Below are positions 1 to 8,933 of a stretch of 44,516 nucleotides of DNA, in pieces (the first letter of the stretch is position 1; the number at the start of each line of letters is the position of its first letter). Source of the stretch: Actinomycetota bacterium. GTDB lineage: Bacteria > Actinomycetota > Actinomycetes > Mycobacteriales > SCTD01. The stretch is taken from NCBI GenBank assembly GCA_019348355.1, contig JAHWJP010000009.1, positions 1 to 44,516 on the forward strand. The letters are read 5' to 3'. The notes under the pieces are model-generated. The model saw only the letters and a program-made list of their open reading frames with translations. It was not told where the DNA came from and did no database searches. The translations under genes were made by a program, and so were the position numbers.

Positions 1-2
1 CG

Positions 3-395
3 GCGATCGCGCTGGGCACCATCCCGCTCGCGATCATCACCCGGATCACCCGGGCGGCCGTTCTCGAGACGAGCAACGAGGATTTCGTGCGGACGGCCGA
101 GGCGAAGGGGATGACCAGGCAGGTCGTCACCCGCCGGCACATCCTGCGCAACGCGCTGCTGCCGGTCGTCACCATCATCGGGCTGCAGACCGGGCTGCTG
201 CTGTCCGGTGCGATCCTCACCGAGACGGTCTTCGCCTTCGGCGGGATGGGCTCGTTCATGGCGGCTGCGCTGTTCAGTCGCGACTTCCCGGTGATCCAGG
301 GCGGGATCCTCTTCCTGGCTGTCGTGTTCGTCGTCGTCAACCTGCTGGTCGACATCTCCTACGGCTTCATCGACCCGAGGGTGCGTACGTCGTGA
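3..395 (+). CDS. Opp/Dpp-type ABC transporter permease, DppB-like (5' truncated by window edge)
   Basis: This is the C-terminal 130 residues of an inner-membrane permease of a dipeptide/oligopeptide/nickel importer; the start lies outside the window. The reading frame is open from base 3. It shows the permease EAA loop that docks on the ATPase (EDFVRTAEAKGM followed by LRNALLPVVT) and two or three hydrophobic segments ending in the typical IDPRVR tail. An internal GTG at 87 would cut into the EAA loop, so it is not a real start. The gene is followed 10 bases later by a DppC-like permease and two ATPases, so it is part of one import operon whose substrate-binding protein should lie upstream. 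The substrate cannot be deduced. Confidence 0.9.
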   Translation, partial: AIALGTIPLAIITRITRAAVLETSNEDFVRTAEAKGMTRQVVTRRHILRNALLPVVTIIGLQTGLLLSGAILTETVFAFGGMGSFMAAALFSRDFPVIQGGILFLAVVFVVVNLLVDISYGFIDPRVRTS

Positions 396-405
396 GGCCG
401 CACCC

Positions 406-1317
406 ATGAGCCTGACAGCCGGGGTCGAGCTCGCCGCGGGCGAACGCCCCGAATCGGCCGGCGGCGGGCTCTACCGCGACGCCTTCCGGCGGCTGCGCCG
501 CAGCCCGACCGCGATCGTCGGCGCCGCGCTGGTGCTGCTGTTCGTGTTCGTTGCGGTCTTCGCGCCACTGCTCGCGCCGTACAGCCCGACCGCCGTCGAC
601 CTCACCGACATCCGGCCGGGAGTCTTCCCCGGACCGTCCGCCGAGCATCCGCTCGGGCTGGACCAGCTGGGGCGCGACGAGCTCAGCCGGATCATCTACG
701 GCGCGCGTTACTCGCTGCTGATCGGTGTCGTGTCGCTCTCGCTCGGCGCGGCCGTCGGGCTGACTCTCGGGCTGCTCGCCGGGGCGTTCGGCGGCTGGGT
801 CGACAGCCTGGTCATGCGGTTGGTCGACATCATGCTGGCCGTCCCGAGCCTGCTGCTGGCCATCGGCATCGCCGCCCTGCTGGGACCGCGGCTGATCTCG
901 GTGATGATCGCGATCGCCGTGGTCAACGTGCCGATATTCGCCCGGCTGCTCCGCGGCTCGATGCTCGCGCAGCGGCGCAGCGACTACGCGCTCGCAGCGC
1001 GATCGCTGGGCGTCACCCGGAGCCGGATCGTGCTGCAGCACGTCTTCCCGAACAGCCTCGCGCCGGTCATCGTGCAGGGGACGCTGGCGCTCGCCACCGC
1101 CATCATCGAGGCCGCTGGCCTGGCCTTCCTCGGCTTGGGCTCACCGGACCCGGCGATCCCGGAGTGGGGGCGGATGCTGGCCGAGACCAACGCCTTCCTG
1201 GCCAGCGCACCGCTGCTCGCGCTCTGGCCGGGTCTCGCGATCGTGCTGTCGGTCATGGGCTTCTACCTGCTCGGCGAGGCGCTGCGCGAGGCGCTCGACC
1301 CGAAGCTCCGCCGGTGA
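406..1317 (+). CDS. Opp/Dpp-type ABC transporter permease, DppC-like
   Basis: Second membrane subunit (303 aa) of the first peptide-type importer. After a cytoplasmic N-terminus of about 35 residues there is a first membrane segment ([20 protein letters not shown]). The hallmark periplasmic sequence [16 protein letters not shown] follows, then further membrane segments and an EAA loop ([17 protein letters not shown]). The C-terminus [14 protein letters not shown] is standard for DppC. The length fits the family. It lies 10 bases downstream of the DppB-like gene and its stop overlaps the GTG of the next ATPase (GTGA), indicating translational coupling. It pairs with the DppB-like subunit to form the transmembrane pore. 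Confidence 0.95.
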   Translation: MSLTAGVELAAGERPESAGGGLYRDAFRRLRRSPTAIVGAALVLLFVFVAVFAPLLAPYSPTAVDLTDIRPGVFPGPSAEHPLGLDQLGRDELSRIIYGARYSLLIGVVSLSLGAAVGLTLGLLAGAFGGWVDSLVMRLVDIMLAVPSLLLAIGIAALLGPRLISVMIAIAVVNVPIFARLLRGSMLAQRRSDYALAARSLGVTRSRIVLQHVFPNSLAPVIVQGTLALATAIIEAAGLAFLGLGSPDPAIPEWGRMLAETNAFLASAPLLALWPGLAIVLSVMGFYLLGEALREALDPKLRR

Positions 1318-2375
1318 CCGATCCGTCGGCCGGGCCCCTGACCACGACCTCGGTGCGCGAGGCGGTGCCCGGCCAGGTGCGCGCCGAGCCGCTGCTGAAG
1401 ATTCGCGACCTGACGGTCACCTTCGCCAGCCGTGGTCGCGCGGCCGTCCGGGCCGTCGACGGGGTGAACCTCGACGTGGCCGCCGGCTCGACCGTCGGCA
1501 TCGTCGGGGAGTCCGGCAGCGGCAAGAGCGTCACGTCGCTGGCCGCGATGGGGCTGCTCGGCCGGCGCGGTGTCGAGATCCGCGGCTCGGTCGACTTCGA
1601 CGGCTCGGACCTGCTGCACATGCCGGAGCAGGAGCTGCGGGCCGTCCGCGGCCGCGAGATCGCGATGATCTTCCAGGACCCGATGAGCTCGCTCAATCCG
1701 GTCCTGACCGTCGGCCGGCAGATCACCGAGATCCTCGTGCGACACCGGGGGCTGTCAGGAAGGCAGGCCCGCGACCGGGCCGCCGAGCTGCTGCAGAGCG
1801 TCGGGATCGGCGACAGCCTGCGCCGCCTCAAGTCCTTCCCGCACCAGCTGTCCGGCGGCATGCGCCAGCGGGTGATGATCGCCATGGCGCTGGCCTGCGA
1901 GCCCCGGCTGCTCATCGCCGACGAGCCGACGACCGCGCTCGACGTCACGATCTCTGCGCAGATCCTCGAGCTGCTGCGGCGGCTGGTCGCCGACACCCAG
2001 ACTGCGCTGGTGCTCATCACCCACGACCTCGGCGTGGTGGCCGGGCTCTGCGACACGGTGCACGTCATGTACTCCGGGCGCATCGTCGAGTCGGCGCCGC
2101 GACGGCCGCTGTTCGCCGACCCGCGCCACCCGTACACGACCGGTCTGCTCGCCTCGGTGCCGCGGCTGGACGCACCACGCGGGGTCCCACTGCTGCCGAT
2201 CCCCGGCTCGCCGTCGGACACGCTGCCCTGGGCGAGGGGCTGCGCCTTCTCGCCGCGCTGCACCCGGCAGGTCGACGCCTGCCTGGGCGCCCCGCCGGTG
2301 CTCGAGCCGCTCGCCCTGCCCAGCCATCTGTTGCGCTGCGTCAACCCGGTGCCGCCCCGGAAGCACCTCGGATGA
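1314..2375 (+). CDS. Opp/Dpp-type ABC transporter ATPase, DppD-like
   Basis: Cytoplasmic ATPase subunit of 353 aa. The GTG at 1314 overlaps the permease stop and leaves a sensible N-terminus before the ABC domain; longer readings run into the permease gene. Walker A GESGSGKS is at about residues 65-72, with Q-loop [10 protein letters not shown], signature LSGGMRQR, Walker [13 protein letters not shown] and the H-loop LITHDLG. The C-terminal oligopeptide-transporter extension, with cysteines around [15 protein letters not shown], is present. That extension is typical of DppD/OppD and is absent from most other ABC ATPases. The stop overlaps the start of the DppF-like ATPase by four bases. The two ATPases are expected to form a heterodimer. 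Confidence 0.95.
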   Translation: MTDPSAGPLTTTSVREAVPGQVRAEPLLKIRDLTVTFASRGRAAVRAVDGVNLDVAAGSTVGIVGESGSGKSVTSLAAMGLLGRRGVEIRGSVDFDGSDLLHMPEQELRAVRGREIAMIFQDPMSSLNPVLTVGRQITEILVRHRGLSGRQARDRAAELLQSVGIGDSLRRLKSFPHQLSGGMRQRVMIAMALACEPRLLIADEPTTALDVTISAQILELLRRLVADTQTALVLITHDLGVVAGLCDTVHVMYSGRIVESAPRRPLFADPRHPYTTGLLASVPRLDAPRGVPLLPIPGSPSDTLPWARGCAFSPRCTRQVDACLGAPPVLEPLALPSHLLRCVNPVPPRKHLG

Positions 2376-3463
2376 GCCTGCTCGAGGTGCGCGGTCTGAA
2401 GGTGCACTTCCCCATCAAGAAGGGCATCGTGCTGGACCGCACCGTCGGGCAGGTGCGGGCCGTCGACGGGGTCGACCTGTCGGTCGAGAAGGGCCGCACG
2501 CTCGGGGTGGTCGGTGAATCCGGCTGCGGCAAAAGCACACTCGGCCGGGCGGTCCTGCAGCTCGAGCCAATCACCGCCGGCACGGTCGTGTTCGACGGCG
2601 AGGACCTCAGCCGGCTGAGGGGCTCGGCCCTGCGGGCCATGCGGCGCCGGATGCAGATGGTGTTCCAAGACCCGCTCGCGAGCCTCGACCCTCGCCAGAG
2701 TGTGGCCTCGGTCCTCGCCGAGCCGCTTCGCACGCACGGCGTGAAGGGGCCGTACGAAAAGCGCGTGCGCGAACTGCTCGACCTGGTGGGGCTGCCGGGA
2801 TCCGCGGCGAACCGCTTCCCGCACGAGTTCTCCGGCGGTCAGCGCCAGCGCATCGGTATCGCCCGCGCCATCGCGCTGAACCCCGAGCTGATCATCGCCG
2901 ACGAGCCGGTGTCAGCGCTCGACGTGTCGATCCAGGCCCAGGTCGTCAACCTGCTCGAGGAGCTGCAGGAGCGGCTGGGCCTGACCTACCTCGTCATCGC
3001 CCACGATCTCGCCGTCGTGCGGCACATCAGCGACGACGTCGCGGTGATGTACCTGGGGTCGGTCGTCGAGATCGCCCGCGCCGACGAGCTCTACGCGCGG
3101 CCGCTTCATCCGTACACGATCGCGCTGCTGTCCGCGATCCCGATCCCCGACCCGGAGGTGGAGGACCGGCGCGAGCGGGTGCTGCTGACCGGTGAGCTGC
3201 CGTCGGCCGCGAACCCCCCGCCGGGCTGCCGCTTCCACAGCCGTTGCCCGTTCCGGCAGCCGACCCGCTGCGCGGACGAGGTGCCGGCTCTGCGGGTGCT
3301 CGAGGGCTTCCCGGGCTCGCAGGTCGCCTGCCACTTCGCGGAGCAGATCGCGGCGCGTGAGCTGAAACCGGTGCACGCCGAGGCCGCGGAGCCGGCCGCG
3401 ACCGCCCACGGCACCGACACCCCGCCCGATTCGAGAAGATCATCCGCAGGATCACCGTCCTAG
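2372..3463 (+). CDS. Opp/Dpp-type ABC transporter ATPase, DppF-like
   Basis: Second ATPase (363 aa) of the first importer. Walker [10 protein letters not shown] is at residues 49-57, with Q-loop [12 protein letters not shown], signature [15 protein letters not shown], Walker [13 protein letters not shown] and H-loop VIAHDLAVV. The C-terminal oligopeptide extension [16 protein letters not shown] is present, followed by an Ala/Glu-rich tail of about 45 residues. The last codons (RRSSAGSPS) lie inside a palindromic repeat at 3438-3506, so the original C-terminus may have been altered by that element. It is the last gene of the operon. Confidence 0.95.
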   Translation: MSLLEVRGLKVHFPIKKGIVLDRTVGQVRAVDGVDLSVEKGRTLGVVGESGCGKSTLGRAVLQLEPITAGTVVFDGEDLSRLRGSALRAMRRRMQMVFQDPLASLDPRQSVASVLAEPLRTHGVKGPYEKRVRELLDLVGLPGSAANRFPHEFSGGQRQRIGIARAIALNPELIIADEPVSALDVSIQAQVVNLLEELQERLGLTYLVIAHDLAVVRHISDDVAVMYLGSVVEIARADELYARPLHPYTIALLSAIPIPDPEVEDRRERVLLTGELPSAANPPPGCRFHSRCPFRQPTRCADEVPALRVLEGFPGSQVACHFAEQIAARELKPVHAEAAEPAATAHGTDTPPDSRRSSAGSPS

Positions 3464-3506
3464 GTAGGTCGCGCAGCTGTTGAGGGCGGCGAAGCTGCGG
3501 ATGATC
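3438..3506. repeat. Palindromic repeat with 12-bp inverted arms at the end of dppF
   Basis: GATCATCCGCAG (3438-3449) and its exact reverse complement CTGCGGATGATC (3495-3506) enclose 45 bases. The element overlaps the last eight sense codons and the stop of the preceding ATPase and fills the gap to the convergent sucrase/ferredoxin-like gene. It resembles other elements in this window that begin and end with GATC. It could also act as a bidirectional terminator between convergent genes, although there is no T-tract. Confidence 0.6.
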
Positions 3507-3545
3507 AACACATGGGGCAGGAGGGGTGACCAGGGCGCCAGGTGA

Positions 3546-4466
3546 TCAGGGAGAGGGACCGGGATCGGCGGGGAGCTCGCGCAGTGACACCTGGCAGAAC
3601 ATCGGGATCGGTTTTGCTTCCAGCGCGTCGCAGGTGAGGCGCTGCTCGCCGCCGCCGGAGCGGTCGTAACGCACGACCACCTCGATCCCTGGCCCGCCCG
3701 GACCGGCGAGCTGCACCGACCAGGTGTCCGGCCCGGTCCCCTCCTGCCGCAGCGGGAGCAGGTCGGCAACCCGCCACCGTCCGGTCGCCTCCCGGGCGAA
3801 CTGCTGCGCTGCCTGGGTCGGCAACGGCCGGCTGCTGCGCCCCCGCACCCGCCCCGCCGGCAGCAGACCAGCGGCCAGCTCGTCCATGACCCGCACCGAC
3901 TCCGCGGCCTCGATCCGGCCGAGGTAGAGGCCTTCGGGCAGCACGAGGACGTTGGCGGCGAAGCGGTCGCCGCCGATGTGCGTGCACTCCCAGGTCTGCT
4001 CCGGAAAGCGCTGCGAGAGGGCCTTGGCGACCGGCCGGCCGAGCAGCGCGCAGCACCGGTCGTGCCGGCCGTGCGTGCAGACCAGGTAGAGCGGCGAGCT
4101 CAGCGGCTCCCAGCCGGTCGGGTCCTGCACCCCGTACGGCGGTCTCAGGTCTGCCAACTCGGCGTCGTCGGTGACGTGGCGCCGCCACAGCTGCTCCCCG
4201 CCGGGCCGGCTGTCCACGGCGTAGACCTCGCGGCCGTCGGTGCGCGGCTGCCCGGCGGAACGGCGGATCAGCAGCAGCCGGGCCGAGGCTTCATTCGCAG
4301 TACGCGCCAGCGCCCGCGCGACGGTGACCGTCATCCGCCGGCTGGGCACCGGCTCCGGCCCCCACGCGCCGGGGTGCTCGACGAGCAGCCAGCGCGCCAC
4401 CCGGCTCGCGGTCGCGGCCATCGGCTCGGCGCGCTCCAGCGACGTCGCCGAGCACAGAGCACTCAT
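3546..4466 (-). CDS. Sucrase/ferredoxin-like family protein (thioredoxin-like [2Fe-2S] ferredoxin)
   Basis: Predicted 306-aa cytoplasmic iron-sulfur protein of the sucrase/ferredoxin-like family (Suc_Fer-like). The diagnostic part is residues 128-185: LVCTHGRHDRCCALLGRP, then ECTHIGGDRFAANVLVLPEG. It contains Cys130, Cys138/139 and Cys161, in the arrangement of thioredoxin-fold [2Fe-2S] ferredoxins. The ATG at 4466 is chosen; a GTG at 4475 would add three residues. The biochemical role of the family is not settled, and the name sucrase is historical. It is transcribed divergently from an Opp-type importer, and the shared spacer holds an iron-box-like palindrome. A metal-linked redox role together with that importer is therefore plausible, but this is inference. 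Confidence 0.85.
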   Translation of the reverse strand: MSALCSATSLERAEPMAATASRVARWLLVEHPGAWGPEPVPSRRMTVTVARALARTANEASARLLLIRRSAGQPRTDGREVYAVDSRPGGEQLWRRHVTDDAELADLRPPYGVQDPTGWEPLSSPLYLVCTHGRHDRCCALLGRPVAKALSQRFPEQTWECTHIGGDRFAANVLVLPEGLYLGRIEAAESVRVMDELAAGLLPAGRVRGRSSRPLPTQAAQQFAREATGRWRVADLLPLRQEGTGPDTWSVQLAGPGGPGIEVVVRYDRSGGGEQRLTCDALEAKPIPMFCQVSLRELPADPGPSP

Positions 4467-4524
4467 CCGGCCCACCGTACGGTCCGTCGCTCCTGCCCGC
4501 CGATCCCCTGGTTGCGATGGACAA

Positions 4525-4549
4525 CGAGGTAAGGTACACCTGCCCTTAC
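4525..4549. promoter_or_regulatory. Iron-box-like (DtxR/IdeR-type) operator in a divergent promoter region
   Basis: The core AGGTAAGGTACACCT (4527-4541) matches the actinobacterial iron box TWAGGTWAGSCTWACCTWA at 12 of the 15 core positions by my alignment; the outermost bases do not match. Overlapping it is a second dyad, GTAAGG (4529-4534) and CCTTAC (4544-4549). It lies 53 bases before the ATG of the binding-protein gene and 58 bases before the divergent sucrase/ferredoxin-like gene, where it could repress both. A weak candidate -35 (TTGCGA, 4512) with a -10-like TACACC (4535) would place the promoter across the operator. A DtxR/IdeR-type regulator is inferred, not shown. Confidence 0.5.
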
Positions 4550-4601
4550 TTCACGGCCGAGAGGCAGCACGCCGGCTGCGCCGTGGCAAAAAGGAGCATC
4601 T

Positions 4602-6251
4602 ATGAACCGTCGCCTCATGCCCGCCCTGCTCACCTGCGTGCTGCTCGCCGGCTGCGCGGTCGGGTCGGGTGCGGCCGCGCCGGGGGCGGGGAGAGGGGAC
4701 GGGGGACAGACCGGCCCGGCGGCGGCCCAGCGCCTGACCATCGCCCTGGCCAAGGACAGCGGCCCGCTCAACATCTTCGCCGACCAGAGCCCGGCGATCG
4801 ACGAGCTGGTCTACGACAAGCTGCTGGCCCCCTCACCCTATGTCGACCAGCCCCGCCCGTGGCTGGCTACCGCAGTACGCCAGCTCGACCCGTCCACCTG
4901 GGAGGCCGACCTGCGCGACGACGTGCGCTGGCAGGACGGCGAGCGATTCGACGCCGATGACGTCGCGTTCAGCTTCGACTACTTCAAGAAGGCCCCGACC
5001 GGCACCTACACCCACCACGTCAGCGACGTCCCGACGATCGAGACCATCACCGCCCTGTCCCCCACCAAGGTCCGGTTCGTCTGCGCCTTCCCCTGTCCGG
5101 AGCTGGGCACCGTCACGCTGGCCGACCTGCCCGTGATCGCCGAGCACATCTGGGCCGGCGTGCCGCCGGACAAGGCAAAGCAGGTCACGTCTCTGCCGGT
5201 GGGCACCGGCCCGTACCGCCTGGTGTCCTACGACAGCGCCGCCGGCTACCGCTTCGAGGCCAACCCGGACTACTTCGCCGGCGCACCTGTTGTGCAGGAG
5301 CTGGTCATGCCGGTGATCAGCGACGCATCGGCGACGTTCCCCGCGCTGCGCTCCGGTGAGGTCGACGCCACCACCCGACCGCTGCCGCCCGAGCTGATCG
5401 ACCCGTTCACCAGCTCGAACGACGTGGGCGTGGTCAAGACCGCCCCGTTGCGGTTCCCCGAGCTGCGGGTGAACTACGACCGGGCGCCGTTCGACCAGCC
5501 TGCCTTCCGAGCCGCCTTGAGCCGGGCGATCGACCGGGACCAGCTGGTGGCGGTTGTCGGGCTCGGCAAGGGTCGGGCGGCTCTGCAGGGTTACCCGCAT
5601 CCGGACGCGCCGTTCGCGAACCCCACGCTGTCGACACCGTACGAGCCTGAGCAGGCCCGCGAGATGTTGGACCAGCTGGGTCTGGTCGATCGGGACGGCG
5701 ACGGGACGCGGGAGGGTCCGGCCGGGCCGCTGGCGTTCACGATCCTCGCGAATGGCGCAGCGCCGCAGGATGTCCGCTCCGCCGAGCTGATCGCCGAGGA
5801 CCTGCGCGAGGTCGGCCTCGGCGCCACTGCCCGGGGACTGGATGCCGGATCGGTGGCAGACGTGGCCAAGACGCGGGACTTCGACCTCGTCATCGGCGCG
5901 ATCGGCCCGCACGGCGCGGCGGACCCGACGCAGTTCATCATGTCGCACCGCTCGGGCTACCTGTGGCGCGCGCCGAAACTGCCCTATCCGGAGTGGGACG
6001 CGCTGTTCGCGGACTGGAAGGCCACCACCACCGTCGAGGACCGCCTCGCCGTGCTCGACCAGATGCAGGTCCTGTTCAACCGCCAGCCGACCTCGATCCC
6101 GCTGTACTACCCCGATGAGTACTGGGCCTTTCGCCCCGACCGCTTCGCGGGCTGGGTGGAGTCGCCCGGCTACGGGGTCGTGCACAAGTGGTCGTTGCTT
6201 CCGCCGCAGGTCGGCCGGGACGCCGGCGCCGTCGTCGCCGTCGGCCGCTGA
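4602..6251 (+). CDS. ABC transporter substrate-binding lipoprotein, SBP_bac_5 (peptide/nickel/opine) family
   Basis: Extracytoplasmic binding protein of 549 aa for the second importer. A lipoprotein signal (positive MNRR, hydrophobic stretch, lipobox LAGC with Cys18) is followed by a short low-complexity linker and a full family-5 binding domain. Recognisable features are ESQ-like ALAKDSGPLNIF, the region W-x2-DLRDDVRWQDGERFDADDV, and VGTGPYRLVSYD. The C-terminal part contains PYPEWDALFADW and the closing YYPDEYWAFRPDRFAGW. A good ribosome site (AAGGAG, 4591-4596) precedes the ATG. It is the first gene of a six-gene operon and sits just downstream of an iron-box-like operator. Family 5 members bind peptides, nickel, opine metallophores or sugars, so a metal-chelate ligand is possible but unproven. 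Confidence 0.93.
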   Translation: MNRRLMPALLTCVLLAGCAVGSGAAAPGAGRGDGGQTGPAAAQRLTIALAKDSGPLNIFADQSPAIDELVYDKLLAPSPYVDQPRPWLATAVRQLDPSTWEADLRDDVRWQDGERFDADDVAFSFDYFKKAPTGTYTHHVSDVPTIETITALSPTKVRFVCAFPCPELGTVTLADLPVIAEHIWAGVPPDKAKQVTSLPVGTGPYRLVSYDSAAGYRFEANPDYFAGAPVVQELVMPVISDASATFPALRSGEVDATTRPLPPELIDPFTSSNDVGVVKTAPLRFPELRVNYDRAPFDQPAFRAALSRAIDRDQLVAVVGLGKGRAALQGYPHPDAPFANPTLSTPYEPEQAREMLDQLGLVDRDGDGTREGPAGPLAFTILANGAAPQDVRSAELIAEDLREVGLGATARGLDAGSVADVAKTRDFDLVIGAIGPHGAADPTQFIMSHRSGYLWRAPKLPYPEWDALFADWKATTTVEDRLAVLDQMQVLFNRQPTSIPLYYPDEYWAFRPDRFAGWVESPGYGVVHKWSLLPPQVGRDAGAVVAVGR

Positions 6252-6261
6252 CAGCGTTGCG

Positions 6262-7269
6262 GTGAGCCGGACCTGTGGGCGCATCGGGCAGTACGTCCTG
6301 GTGCTCTGGGTCGCCGGAACCTTGAACTTCGCGCTGCCCCGCCTGGCCCCCGGCGACCCGGTCGCCTACGTCTACGGCGGTGACGCGCAGGCGCTGTCCG
6401 AGCGCCAGCTCGCGGCACTGCGGGAGACCTTCGGACTGGACCGGTCCCTCGCCGAGCAGTACGCCGGCTTCTGGACCGGGCTGCTGCGCGGCGACCTGGG
6501 GACGTCGGTGCAGGACAGCCGCCCCGTGGTCGACGTGCTGGCCGAGCGCCTCCCCTGGACGGTGGCACTGGTCGGCACCGCCACTGCCCTGGCTTTCGTG
6601 CTGGGTTCCCTGCTCGGGGCCTGGGCTGCGTGGCGTCGCGGAAGCAAGCGGGACGCTGCCGTGACGAGCGCGGTGCTCGCCGTGGACGCGATGCCCGGCT
6701 TCTGGATCGCCATGGTGGCCGTCGCGGTGTTCGCCGTGCAGCTGGGCTGGTTCCCGTCGTACGGCGCGGTGGCGCTCGACGGGCAGGGCCTCGGCGCGGC
6801 CGGTGAGGTGGTGAGCCGGATGGTCCTGCCGGTAGCCACGCTGGCACTGGCCGGGATCGGCGGGTTCTTCCTGCTCGCCCGGGCCGCGATGGTCGGGGTG
6901 CTGGACGAGCCGTTCGTGCGCCTCGCCCGCGCCAAGGGGTTGCGCGAGAGCCGAGTCGCGGTGGTTCACGGGCTGCGCACTGCGCTGCTGCCGGTGTTCA
7001 CCAACCTGGCGTTGGCGATCGGTGCCCTGCTGTCCGGCGCTGTCGTCGTCGAGACCGTCTTCGCCTACCCGGGGCTCGGCTCGCTGATCTTCGAGGCGGT
7101 GACGGTCCGGGACTACCCGCTCCTGCAGGGCGCGTTCCTGCTCGTCACGGTCGGCATCGTCGGGGCGAACCTGCTGGCGGACCTGGCCTACCCGCTGCTG
7201 GACCCCCGCCTGCGCCGGGTCCGGGCGCCCCGCGGCACCCAGCTCCGCCAGGTGGTGGTCCGGGGATGA
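6262..7269 (+). CDS. Opp/Dpp-type ABC transporter permease, DppB-like (second importer)
   Basis: Membrane subunit of 335 aa. The GTG at 6262, 10 bases after the binding-protein stop, gives the normal DppB N-terminus: a first membrane segment (YVLVLWVAGTLNFALPRLAP) followed by GDPVAYVYGGDA. An upstream in-frame extension would overlap the previous gene completely. The DppB signature RETFGLDRSLAEQYAGFW is visible, followed by about five further hydrophobic segments and an EAA loop (FVRLARAKGLRESRVAVVHG). The C-terminus LLDPRLRR is typical. The stop overlaps the ATG of the next gene (ATGA). Confidence 0.92.
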   Translation: MSRTCGRIGQYVLVLWVAGTLNFALPRLAPGDPVAYVYGGDAQALSERQLAALRETFGLDRSLAEQYAGFWTGLLRGDLGTSVQDSRPVVDVLAERLPWTVALVGTATALAFVLGSLLGAWAAWRRGSKRDAAVTSAVLAVDAMPGFWIAMVAVAVFAVQLGWFPSYGAVALDGQGLGAAGEVVSRMVLPVATLALAGIGGFFLLARAAMVGVLDEPFVRLARAKGLRESRVAVVHGLRTALLPVFTNLALAIGALLSGAVVVETVFAYPGLGSLIFEAVTVRDYPLLQGAFLLVTVGIVGANLLADLAYPLLDPRLRRVRAPRGTQLRQVVVRG

Positions 7270-8933
7270 CCCGGCGCTCGCGACGCCTGGCCGGTCTCGG
7301 GCTCGGCCTGCTGTCCGCCTTGCTGCTGGTGGCCCTGACCGCACCGTGGTTGGCGCCGTACGACCCGACCGTCCGCGTCGGCGTCCCGTTCGCGCGACCG
7401 TCTGCCGCCCACCTGCTCGGCACCGACGACGTCGGCAAGGACCTGCTGTCCGGGCTGATCCACGGCGCGCGCGTCTCGCTGCTGGTCGGCGTCGTCGCGG
7501 CGCTGTCCGCGACCGTTCTCGGGTCAGGTGTGGGCATCGTCGCCGGTTACGCCCGGGGTGTCGTTGACACGGTGGCGATGCGCCTGGTCGACGTCGTGCT
7601 GTCGCTGCCCGTGCTGCCGCTGACGATCGTCGTCGGGGTGTTCGCCGGGCCCGGGCTGCGCACGCAGATCTTCGTGATCGCCGGGGTGCTCTGGGCCGGG
7701 ATGGCTCGGGAGCTGCGCGCGCAGGTGCTGTCACTGCGCGAGCGGGACCATCTCCAGGCGTTGCTCGCCATGGGGGCGCGGCCCTGGCATGTGCTGCCGC
7801 GCCATGTCCTGCCGGCGGTCGCTCCGCTGATCGGGCCGCAGTTCGTGCTGGCCACCAAGACCGCGATCCTGCTGGAGGCGTCGCTGGCCTTCCTCGGCCT
7901 CGGCGATCTCACCAGAGCGAGCTGGGGGACGATGCTGTCCCTGGCACACGCCCGCAGCGCCTTCCTCACCGACGCCTGGCTGTGGTGGGTGCTGCCTCCG
8001 GGGCTGGCCATCGCGACGACGGTCCTCGCGTTCGGGCTGCTCGGTCACGTCCTCGAGGAGCGCACCCGGCCCGGTCTGCGCGACCGGCCCGCCGCACCTC
8101 GCCGCGACGTGCCGGTGAGCGCACCGGTCGTGGACACCGTCGACGCTGCGCTCGTGATCTCGCAGCTGTCCGTGCGCTACGGCGACGTCCTTGTCGTGGA
8201 CGGGGTGAGCCTGACGGTGGCCGCCGGAGAACTGGTCGGGCTGGTCGGGGAGTCCGGCAGCGGGAAGTCCACGATCGCCGGCGCCGCGCTCGCGCTGCTG
8301 CCAGCGGGCGCCACCGTCAGCGGCGGCGGGGTGCGGGTGTGCGGACAGGACCTCACCAACGCCTCGCCGGCCGCGCTGCGAGCGCTGCGGGGCAACCGCG
8401 TGGCCCTGATCCCGCAGGAGGCGAACAGCGCCCTGAACCCGGTGCTGACGGTCGGCTTCCAGCTCGCCGAGACCGTACGCGCGCACCGGCCGGTCGGCCG
8501 AGCTGCCGTCCGGGCGCGAGCTCTCGAGCTGCTCGGGCAGGTCGGGCTGGACCCGGACCGGGTCGGCGACTACCCCCACCAGCTGTCCGGCGGGATGCGG
8601 CAGCGGGTGGTGATCGCGATGGCGCTGGCGGGGGACCCGGAGGTGCTTGTCGCCGACGAGCCGACCAGCGGCCTCGACGTGCTCGTGCAGGCCGATGTGC
8701 TGGACCTGCTCGACGGGCTGCGCACCCGCCTGGGCCTCGCGATGCTGGTGGTGTCGCACGACCTGCCGGTGATCGAGCGGGTCGCCGATCGGATCGCGGT
8801 CCTGCAGGCGGGCCGGCTGGTCGAGGTGGGTGACACCGCGACGATCACCACGGTGGCCGCCCACCCGTGCACCCAGGCGTTGCTGGCGTCCGCGCCCCGC
8901 CTGCGGCTGCCCGCCGGGCAGGTGCGGCGGTGA
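7266..8933 (+). CDS. Fused DppC-like permease and DppD-like ATPase
   Basis: A single 555-aa frame contains two proteins that are normally separate. Residues 1-265 are a DppC-type permease with HLLGTDDVGKDLLSGLIHG, membrane segments, EAA loop DHLQALLAMGARPWHV and the terminal GLLGHVLEERTRPGLR. Residues about 295-555 are an ABC ATPase with Walker [10 protein letters not shown] (329-337), signature [15 protein letters not shown], Walker B VLVADEPTSGLD and VVSHDLPVI. A linker of about 25 residues (RDRPAAPRRDVPVSAP) joins them without a stop or frameshift. The oligopeptide C-terminal cysteine extension is missing; the ATPase ends shortly after HPCTQALLASAPRL. This fusion type is known sporadically. 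It links pore and motor in one chain. Confidence 0.92.
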   Translation: MTRRSRRLAGLGLGLLSALLLVALTAPWLAPYDPTVRVGVPFARPSAAHLLGTDDVGKDLLSGLIHGARVSLLVGVVAALSATVLGSGVGIVAGYARGVVDTVAMRLVDVVLSLPVLPLTIVVGVFAGPGLRTQIFVIAGVLWAGMARELRAQVLSLRERDHLQALLAMGARPWHVLPRHVLPAVAPLIGPQFVLATKTAILLEASLAFLGLGDLTRASWGTMLSLAHARSAFLTDAWLWWVLPPGLAIATTVLAFGLLGHVLEERTRPGLRDRPAAPRRDVPVSAPVVDTVDAALVISQLSVRYGDVLVVDGVSLTVAAGELVGLVGESGSGKSTIAGAALALLPAGATVSGGGVRVCGQDLTNASPAALRALRGNRVALIPQEANSALNPVLTVGFQLAETVRAHRPVGRAAVRARALELLGQVGLDPDRVGDYPHQLSGGMRQRVVIAMALAGDPEVLVADEPTSGLDVLVQADVLDLLDGLRTRLGLAMLVVSHDLPVIERVADRIAVLQAGRLVEVGDTATITTVAAHPCTQALLASAPRLRLPAGQVRR

